Shown here: in pieces, positions 7,034 to 12,460 of the stretch
Numbering within the stretch: position 1 is the stretch's first letter
How the letters are laid out: the number at the start of each line of letters is the position of its first letter
Source: Chloroflexota bacterium
Lineage (GTDB): Bacteria; Chloroflexota; Limnocylindria; Limnocylindrales; CSP1-4
Assembly: GCA_021777365.1 (NCBI GenBank)
Contig: JAJYDP010000076.1
Coordinates: 1 to 12,460 of the forward strand
Direction: 5' to 3'
Length of the DNA stretch: 12,460 nucleotides
Translations under genes and position numbers: made by a program
The notes under the pieces: generated by a model
Seen by the model: only the letters and a program-made list of their open reading frames with translations
What the model was told of the DNA's origin: nothing
The model's database searches: none

Positions 7034-10000
7034 TCAGGTCCTGGGGGCCGGCTCCTCATCGGGCAGGAGGGCCACGCCCCCGCTCCCCGCCATCCCGACC
7101 GTCGCGGCCGATCCGAACCGCAGGTAGAGCGGGGCGACGACGAACAGGGACACCAGCAGGGCCGTGACCAGCCCCCCGAGGATCACGACCGCCATCGGAT
7201 GGACGAGCTCGAGGCCGGGGATCGGCCCGAGCCACACGATCGGGACCAGCGCCAGCGCGGTGGCCGCGGCGCTGGCCACGACCGGCAGGAAGTGCTCGCC
7301 GGCCCCCCGCAGGACGAGCTCGGGGCCGAACCCGATGCCCTCCTCCCGCTGCAGGCGCTGGACGCGACGGACCAGGGTGACCGTGAAGCGCGTCGAGAGG
7401 CCGAACACCACCATCAGCCCGGCCAGGGTGCCGAGCGAGACCGGCCGCCCCGAGGCGAACGCCGCGAGGACCCCGCCGGAGAGGGACGCGGCGATCGAGA
7501 GGAGCGCCATCGTCGCCAGCCGCCAGCTCCACGTCGCCGCCTGGAGCAGCAGGAAGATGCCGACCGCGACGGCGGCCGCGACGGCCAGGAAGCGGCCGTG
7601 CGCCGCCTGCCGGTCGGCGTAGTTGCCCACAAGCTCGGCGTGGTGCTCGAGCGGGAACGAGACCGCCTGCACCCGCCGGCCCACATCGGCGGCGACCGCG
7701 CCGGGGCTCCGTCCCGAGACGCCCGCGGTGACGTCGAGGTAGCGCGAGATGTCCTGGTGCCGCACCACGACCGGGTAGGGCTGCACGCGCACGTCGGCGA
7801 GCTTCGCCAGGCGCACCAGCCCGCCGTCCGGCCGGTCGACCAGCAGGTTCGAGATGCTGGTCAGGCTCGCCCGCGACTCGGGCGTGCCCCACACCACCAC
7901 GTCGAAGACCATCTGCTGCTCGTAGAGGCTCCCGACGATGGTCCCGGAGAGCAGCGTGGCAGCCGCCCGGCGCACGTCGCCCGGCTTGACCCCGAAGCGT
8001 TCGGCGGCCGCGAGGTCGACCACGACGCTCGCCGTCGGCTCCTCGACCATCGGCGACACGCGAGGGTTCACGACGCCGTCGATCCCCGCGATCGCCCTGC
8101 GAATCTCCTCGGCCTTGCTGCGGAGCACGCCGAGGTCCTGACCGAAGACCCGGACCACGATCGGCGGGTCGGTCGGGGTCAGCACGCTCGAGACCCGCTG
8201 GTTCGGGTACGTCTCCACCGCGGAGCGCAGGCCCGGGTAGCCGCGAACCGTCCGGTTGATCGCGGCGAGCGTCGCCTCGTAGTCGGCCGAGGGGTCGACG
8301 TGGACCCACAGCTCGCCCGAGCCGACGTCCACCACCTGGTCGGACATGATGGCCCGGCCGACGTGCGCGCCCACCGACCGGACCCCCGGCAGCGAGCGGA
8401 GCTCCACGCCAACGCGCGCGGTGATCCTGTCCATCTCCGGCAGGGAGGTTCCGGGCGCCGCCGCCTGAAGCCTCACGATGACGTCCCCGTCCCTGAACGA
8501 GGGAACCGTCGACCGATCGAGGAGCGGCAGCAGCGCGAGGGACGCGAGCACGACGACCCCGGCGGCCGCGTACACCGGCCGCGGCCGGCCGACCGCCCGG
8601 GACAGCAGGTTCCCGTACCCGTGACGCAGCCGGCGGGCGATCGCCGACTCGCCCCGCGTCCGCGTGGCCCCCGCCAGGAGCACGAGCCCGAGTGCCGGCG
8701 TCACCAGCAGGGCCACCACCATCGAGGCGGCGACCGCGAGCACGTACGACAGGGCGATCGGCGGGAAGAATGCGCCGGACTCCCCCGTCAGGAAGAAGAC
8801 CGGCAACGCGGCGATCAGGATCACGAGGGTCGCGTAGCCGGCCGCCCCGCGCGTCTCGAGCGCGGCCGCGAGCGCGAGCCGCGCGGGCGGCTCGGTGCCA
8901 CCTTTCATCCGGTCCCGGCGCAGGCGGCTGCCGATGTTCTCCACGTCGGCGACGGCGTCGTCGACGATCACGCCGAGCGCCATCACCAGCCCGGCGAGCG
9001 CCATCGCGTTGACCGTGGCCCCCAGCAGGAACAGGACGATCCCGGCGGCGGCGAGCGACGCCGCGACCGCCACCACGACGACGAGCACGTGCCGCCAGCT
9101 CGCCAGCAGGAGCAGGAGCGCCAGGACCAGCAGGAGGAACCCGATGGCCAGCGCCCGGAACAGGTTCCCGAACGATGTCTGGATGTAGGTCGCGGGGCGG
9201 TAGACCGTGGGGTCGATGGCCATGCCGGGAAGGCCCGGACGCATCCCGTCGAGCGCGTCCTCCACCCCCCGGGTCACCTCGAGCGTGTTCGCCGCGGGGA
9301 ACTTCTCGACGACGAGCAGGAGCCCTCCCCCGCCGTCGGGGAACACCGCGTCGCCGATCAGCGGCTGGTGGTCCTCCACGACGTTCGCGACGTCCTGCAG
9401 GCGGAGGCCCGGGGCGCCCTCGATCGGGACGACCGCGAGGTCCTTCGCGGTCTCGATCGGCTGGAGGTGCTGGACCGAGAGCCGCTGGTTGTTGGTGTCG
9501 ATGAACCCGCCGGTGCCCGGCGTGGACGCCTCGAGGAAGCTCAGCGGCGAAGCCCACAGCGCGTTGCCGGTCGTCTCGATCACGTTCTGCAGCGAGACGC
9601 CGTGGAGGCGGAGCCGACGCGGGTCCACCTGCACCTGGAGCTGGCGCTCGCGCTGGCCCCAGATCGTCACGTTCGCGACGCCGGGCACCCCCAGCAGGCG
9701 GGGACGGATCGTCCAGCGCGCGAGCACCGACATCTCGATCGCCGACAGCCGCCCAGACGAGAGTCTCACCATCATGACCCGGGTCGTGGCCGACCGTGGC
9801 GGAAGCATCTGCGGCATGGTGGAGACGTTCGGCAGCCCGGCGGCCTGCGAGATCCGCTCCTGGACGACCTGCCGTGCGTCCAGGAGGTTCGTGCCGGGGT
9901 CGAAGGTCATCTCGATCGAGGAGAGTCCGGTCATCGACTCGGATCGGATGGTGTCCAGCCAGGGAACGCCGGCGAGGAGATCCTGCTCCACCGGGACCGT

Positions 10001-10195
10001 GATCAGCTGCTCGACCTCGGAGGCCGACAGCCCGAGCGCCTCGGTCTGGACCTCCACGGTCGGGGGCGCGAACTCCGGCAGCACGTCGGCCGGCATCGAG
10101 CGGAACGCGACGACGCCCACGGCGATCAGCGCCGCCGCGAGGGCGGCCGCGAGCAGCCGCGCATTCAGAGCCGACCGGATGATCCAGCGCAGCAT
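7034..10195 (-). CDS. RND-superfamily efflux permease 2
   Basis: This encodes a 1053-residue RND permease, clearly a homologue of permease 1 (shared stretches include FGVKPGDVRRAAATL or YGVKPGDVRRAAATL, EVEQL-x-TVP, GTGGF-x-DT-x-NQR and HPMAVVI). The two have diverged enough that this is not a recent duplication. TM1 is at about 10-30, the first porter domain 32-340, and TM4 carries V-D412-D413-A-V-A-D417-V-E419-N. TM10 reads G-L-S-T-R-F-T-V-T-L-V-R: Arg replaces the usual Lys as in permease 1, and the following conserved Asn is Phe. That makes its proton relay the more unusual of the two. The ATG at 10195 is the only start in the conserved region; no ATG, GTG or TTG is in frame for over 20 codons upstream, and MLRWIIRSALNARLL matches the MRWIVGTSLKFRFL start of permease 1. 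The leader lacks a good SD and carries an eight-G run. It is the first gene of the pump operon. Confidence 0.93.
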   Translation of the reverse strand: MLRWIIRSALNARLLAAALAAALIAVGVVAFRSMPADVLPEFAPPTVEVQTEALGLSASEVEQLITVPVEQDLLAGVPWLDTIRSESMTGLSSIEMTFDPGTNLLDARQVVQERISQAAGLPNVSTMPQMLPPRSATTRVMMVRLSSGRLSAIEMSVLARWTIRPRLLGVPGVANVTIWGQRERQLQVQVDPRRLRLHGVSLQNVIETTGNALWASPLSFLEASTPGTGGFIDTNNQRLSVQHLQPIETAKDLAVVPIEGAPGLRLQDVANVVEDHQPLIGDAVFPDGGGGLLLVVEKFPAANTLEVTRGVEDALDGMRPGLPGMAIDPTVYRPATYIQTSFGNLFRALAIGFLLLVLALLLLLASWRHVLVVVVAVAASLAAAGIVLFLLGATVNAMALAGLVMALGVIVDDAVADVENIGSRLRRDRMKGGTEPPARLALAAALETRGAAGYATLVILIAALPVFFLTGESGAFFPPIALSYVLAVAASMVVALLVTPALGLVLLAGATRTRGESAIARRLRHGYGNLLSRAVGRPRPVYAAAGVVVLASLALLPLLDRSTVPSFRDGDVIVRLQAAAPGTSLPEMDRITARVGVELRSLPGVRSVGAHVGRAIMSDQVVDVGSGELWVHVDPSADYEATLAAINRTVRGYPGLRSAVETYPNQRVSSVLTPTDPPIVVRVFGQDLGVLRSKAEEIRRAIAGIDGVVNPRVSPMVEEPTASVVVDLAAAERFGVKPGDVRRAAATLLSGTIVGSLYEQQMVFDVVVWGTPESRASLTSISNLLVDRPDGGLVRLAKLADVRVQPYPVVVRHQDISRYLDVTAGVSGRSPGAVAADVGRRVQAVSFPLEHHAELVGNYADRQAAHGRFLAVAAAVAVGIFLLLQAATWSWRLATMALLSIAASLSGGVLAAFASGRPVSLGTLAGLMVVFGLSTRFTVTLVRRVQRLQREEGIGFGPELVLRGAGEHFLPVVASAAATALALVPIVWLGPIPGLELVHPMAVVILGGLVTALLVSLFVVAPLYLRFGSAATVGMAGSGGVALLPDEEPAPRT

Positions 10196-10251
10196 GGCCG
10201 CCCCCCCCGACGCCGCGGCCTCCTCCGCCCCTCGCGCGGCCGTCGATTCGA

Positions 10252-10280
10252 ACGCTAGGCACGCGCGCAGGCGGTGTCGT
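10252..10280 (-). promoter_or_regulatory. Candidate sigma-70-type promoter of the pump operon
   Basis: On the minus strand ACGACA (10280-10275) and TAGCGT (10257-10252) are separated by exactly 17 bases. They match the -35 consensus at four of six and the TANNNT pattern at -10. Transcription would start near 10245, giving a leader of about 50 bases. The -35 box touches the proximal copy of the tandem palindrome. It is a by-eye match in GC-rich DNA, so it is a candidate only. Confidence 0.4.
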
Positions 10281-10317
10281 CGTCGCCCGAGACGAACGGC
10301 ATCGTCGCCGGAGACGA
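10280..10317. promoter_or_regulatory. Tandem palindromic operator candidate upstream of the pump operon
   Basis: There are two copies of one 16-base site: TCGTCGCCCGAGACGA (10280-10295) and TCGTCGCCGGAGACGA (10302-10317). They differ at one base and have a period of 22, about two helical turns. Each copy is an inverted repeat, TCGTC-N6-GACGA; the distal one extends to an 18-base near-palindrome from ATCGTC to GACGAT. They lie between the response regulator and permease 2, with the proximal copy against the candidate -35 box. This is a natural binding site for a dimeric regulator, most simply the neighbouring LuxR-type regulator, but another repressor is possible. Confidence 0.6.
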
Positions 10318-10388
10318 TTCCCGCAGGCTGCCGGGCTCGGACGCGCTTCGGGGGGTGGGCGCGATGCCGGGGCGGCGTCCGGCCCCGG

Positions 10389-11054
10389 CTACCGCGGCTG
10401 AGGCCGGACCAGCCCGGTCTCGTAGGCGAGGACCACGGCCTGGACGCGGTCGCGCAGGCGGAGCTTCTCGAGGATGTGCCGGATGTGGGTCCGCACGGTC
10501 GTGTCGGCAACGAACAGCTCCGAGGCGATCTCCTCGTTCGACAGGCCCCTGCCGACCAGCGCGAGCACCTGAAGCTCGCGCTCCGTGAGGCTCGCCAGCG
10601 CCTCCGGCGGGGCCGGGGGGGCCGGGGGAACGACCCGGCAGAACGCCTCCAGGAGCCGCCTCGTCACCGAGGGCGACAGCAGCGCGTCGCCCCGCGCCAC
10701 CACCCGGACGGCGTCCACGAGATCCTCCGGGCGGACGTCCTTCAGCAGGAAGCCGCTCGCTCCCGCGCGCAGCCCCTCGATCACGTACTCGTCGAGGTCG
10801 AAGGTCGTGAGGATCAGCACGCGCGCGGAGGCGTTCTCGCGCACGAGCCGCCGGGTCGCCTCCACCCCGTCGAGCTCCGGCATGCGGATGTCCATCAGCA
10901 CGACGTCGGGCGAGAGCAGGCGGGTCTGCTCGATGGCCTCCAGGCCGTCGGCGGCGGTCCCCACGACCTCGATGTCGGGCGCGCTGCGAAGCGTCATCTC
11001 GAACGCGGCGCGCATGAGCGGCTGGTCGTCGACGACCAGCACGCGCACGGTCAC
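10389..11054 (-). CDS. NarL/LuxR-family response regulator
   Basis: This encodes a 221-residue DNA-binding response regulator. The receiver domain spans about 1-120, with acidic D9-D10, phospho-acceptor D55 in L-M-D-I-R-M-P, switch T83/T84 and K105 all in place. A Pro/Ala linker (P-P-A-P-P-A-P-P-E-A, 143-152) joins it to a C-terminal LuxR-type helix-turn-helix at about 155-212 (L-T-E-R-E-L-Q-V-L, G-L-S-N-E-E-I-A, T-T-V-R-T-H-I). The GTG start at 11054 overlaps the kinase stop codon as GTGA, indicating translational coupling; GGAG lies about nine bases upstream. The product should be phosphorylated by the kinase encoded before it and bind a symmetric site as a dimer. Both the tandem palindrome at 10280-10317 and the palindrome at 12350-12395 are candidate targets. 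The regulon is not shown by sequence alone. Confidence 0.93.
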   Translation of the reverse strand: MTVRVLVVDDQPLMRAAFEMTLRSAPDIEVVGTAADGLEAIEQTRLLSPDVVLMDIRMPELDGVEATRRLVRENASARVLILTTFDLDEYVIEGLRAGASGFLLKDVRPEDLVDAVRVVARGDALLSPSVTRRLLEAFCRVVPPAPPAPPEALASLTERELQVLALVGRGLSNEEIASELFVADTTVRTHIRHILEKLRLRDRVQAVVLAYETGLVRPQPR

Positions 11055-12319
11055 CGGGAGGCTCCGTTCAGCGGAAGGTACGCGATGACCCGATAGCCAC
11101 CCCCGGGCCGGTTGCCCACCGACAGCCGGCCGCCGAAGAGCGTCACGCGCTCGCGCATGCCGAGCTGTCCGAACCCCATCCTCGTTCCGCCCCGCCCCGC
11201 CGCGCCGTCGCCGTCGTCCTCGATCGTGAGGCGGAGGCCGGCTGCCTCGTAGGCCACCACCACGCGCGCGTGCGCCGTGTGCCCGGCGTGCTTCAGCACG
11301 TTGGTGAGCGCCTCCTGGGTGATCCGGTAGGCGGACAGGTCGAGCGCCACGGGGAGGGGCCGCGGCAGCCCCTCGGTTCTGACCGACACCGGGAGGCCCG
11401 CCTCGCGAACCTGGGCGACGAGGGTCCCGAGGTCCCGCATGCCGGGCGGCGGCGCGAGGTCGGGCGCGCCGGAGTCGGCATCGATCCGCAGGAAGCCGGT
11501 CATCCGCCGCATCTCCGCGAGCGCCTCACGGCCGATCTCCTCGATGCACCCGAGCGAGGAGCGCGCGTCCTCCGGGTGCCCGTCGAAGACGCGGCGCGCG
11601 CCGCCGGCCTGCGCGACCATGATGCTCACGTTGTGCGCCACGATGTCGTGGAGCTCCCTCGCGATGACCCGCCGCTCCTCCATCACGGCCTGGCGCACCC
11701 GCTCCTCCCGCTCCCGCTCCAGGCGCGCCGCGCGGTCCTCCAGCTGCACGACCCTGCCGCGGCGGAGCCGGAGGCCGTCGCCGAGGAACCACGCCGCGCC
11801 GACGATCAGGTAGTCCGCGATGAACGTGTCCGGGGCGATCCGGCGCCTGTCGAGCAGGAGGGAGAGCAGCAGCGGCACGCCGGCCACGACCCCGGCCGGC
11901 ACGGAGACGGGCCGGTCGCGATGGGCGGCGACCGTGTAGAGCGCGACGAGGAAGCCGAACGATGCCAGCGACGGGCGGTACCCGAGCACCGAGAACGAGA
12001 GCAGCCCGGCTCCGGTCGCGCCAAGGACCCAGACCGGTGCCCTCCTCCGCAGTGCGAGCGGCACCGTCTGGACCCCGACGAGCAGCAGCCCGAGCAGGTC
12101 GAACCGCCGGAAGACGTCGCGCTCGGCCTCGAGCAGGTCCATGTCGAAGTGCGCAGCGATGCCCGCGAGCGCCGCGAGCGCGAGCGCCGCCGCCACGATC
12201 GTGTCCTGGGCGATGGGGCTCGCCGGCCACGGCCCTGCTCTCACCCCCGCCCCGGCGGCGATGCGCGCGCCCCCCGAGCCGGTGCCGCCGACCCGACGCC
12301 CCGGTCCCTCCCTCTTCAT
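11051..12319 (-). CDS. Membrane sensor histidine kinase, DesK/NarL-partner type
   Basis: This encodes a 422-residue sensor kinase. After a short Gly/Arg-rich cytoplasmic start come about six hydrophobic segments (roughly 38-56, 74-90, 95-112, 117-133, 140-157, 166-182) with very short loops. Any signal is therefore probably sensed in or at the membrane, as for DesK and antibiotic-sensing kinases. An Arg/Glu-rich coiled-coil linker (190-215) leads to the HisKA_3 dimerisation domain with the phospho-acceptor H224 in R-E-L-H-D-I-V-A-H-N. The ATPase domain has the N box (Q-E-A-L-T-N340), D-D-G-D-G at 368-372 and G-F-G-Q-L-G-M-R-E-R. ATG 12319 is chosen for the upstream GAGGA; a GTG at 12346 would add nine residues with no clear SD. 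The gene overlaps the response regulator by four bases. Confidence 0.92.
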   Translation of the reverse strand: MKREGPGRRVGGTGSGGARIAAGAGVRAGPWPASPIAQDTIVAAALALAALAGIAAHFDMDLLEAERDVFRRFDLLGLLLVGVQTVPLALRRRAPVWVLGATGAGLLSFSVLGYRPSLASFGFLVALYTVAAHRDRPVSVPAGVVAGVPLLLSLLLDRRRIAPDTFIADYLIVGAAWFLGDGLRLRRGRVVQLEDRAARLEREREERVRQAVMEERRVIARELHDIVAHNVSIMVAQAGGARRVFDGHPEDARSSLGCIEEIGREALAEMRRMTGFLRIDADSGAPDLAPPPGMRDLGTLVAQVREAGLPVSVRTEGLPRPLPVALDLSAYRITQEALTNVLKHAGHTAHARVVVAYEAAGLRLTIEDDGDGAAGRGGTRMGFGQLGMRERVTLFGGRLSVGNRPGGGYRVIAYLPLNGASR

Positions 12320-12349
12320 GGCATGTCCTCGAGAAACCTGCCCCACAAG

Positions 12350-12395
12350 GGTCGGACCTTTGACTCGATACCGCCCAGACCCAAAGGTCCCGACC
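12350..12395. promoter_or_regulatory. Long imperfect palindrome upstream of the sensor kinase
   Basis: GGTCGGACCTTTG (12350-12362) and CAAAGGTCCCGACC (12382-12395) are inverted copies that match throughout apart from one extra C, separated by 19 bases. The centre lies about 54 bases upstream of the kinase ATG, in the expected promoter zone. Spacing of the half-sites is about three helical turns. This suits a dimeric or tetrameric regulator; the G-G-G-A-C-C-T-T-T half-site recalls DevR/DosR-type boxes of actinobacteria, though symmetry and spacing differ. Autoregulation by the encoded LuxR-type regulator is inference. I found no convincing -35/-10 pair here. Confidence 0.5.
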
Positions 12396-12460
12396 GTTCC
12401 GGGCCTGGGCAGCGCGGGACCCGGGACCCCTGGTGGGCGCGACGCCCCTTCGGCGTCGGG

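Noticed and set aside
7028..10258. A long plus-strand open frame opposite RND permease 2.
   Set aside because: Same antisense artefact: low-complexity charged product, no recognisable motif, and complete overlap with a convincing permease.
10196..10510. An N-terminal extension of RND permease 2 into the response regulator gene.
   Set aside because: The extension overlaps the regulator's helix-turn-helix, has no transporter features, and would place the operator repeat inside a gene. The conserved MLRW start at 10195 is better.
1..12460. Search for CRISPR arrays, tRNA or rRNA genes and riboswitches.
   Set aside because: No regularly spaced repeats, tRNA cloverleaf or CCA end, or conserved RNA motif was seen on either strand by eye.

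Overview
The window is very GC-rich chromosomal DNA (hand counts: 47 of 60 bases at 5581-5640, against 32 of 60 at 241-300). Every supported gene lies on the minus strand. High GC, GTG starts, a DesK/NarL-type two-component pair, lipoproteins with canonical lipoboxes and no outer-membrane channel gene suggest a high-GC actinobacterium or a similar soil lineage. The taxonomic call is inference; no rRNA or other marker is present.

Reading in the direction of transcription (right to left): a promoter/operator region with a long imperfect palindrome (12350-12395) precedes a membrane histidine kinase (12319-11051), which overlaps its NarL/LuxR response regulator by 4 bases (11054-10389). A 193-base gap carries a tandem palindromic operator-like repeat and a plausible promoter. 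Then follows a tight four-gene run: RND permease 2 (10195-7034), a short lipoprotein resembling only the membrane-proximal end of an RND adaptor (7016-6567), RND permease 1 (6544-3416), and an export-targeted lipoprotein of unrecognised function (3404-2487). The simplest reading is a signal-controlled envelope export system: the kinase senses a membrane or extracellular signal, the regulator acts on the operator region, and the two pumps with two lipoproteins form the output. The substrate cannot be read from the sequence.

The left third is accessory DNA. An ISL3-family insertion sequence (about 842-2270) has a complete DDE transposase and imperfect terminal inverted repeats of about 27 bp that I could align by eye, but no matching target duplication. 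It abuts a 5'-truncated trypsin-like serine protease gene (211-841). The missing half of that gene is not found on the other side of the IS, which points to IS-associated deletion or rearrangement. The protease remnant is visibly less GC-rich than the pump operon. Positions 1-210 hold no gene I can support, only inverted repeats.

The most interesting material is the pump operon. It has two divergent RND permeases with HME-like N-terminal porter sequences but an AcrB-like Asp-Asp in TM4, an additional Asp four residues on, and Arg in place of the usual relay Lys in TM10. They flank a miniature adaptor lipoprotein with no hairpin or barrel-length region, in a cluster with no outer-membrane partner.
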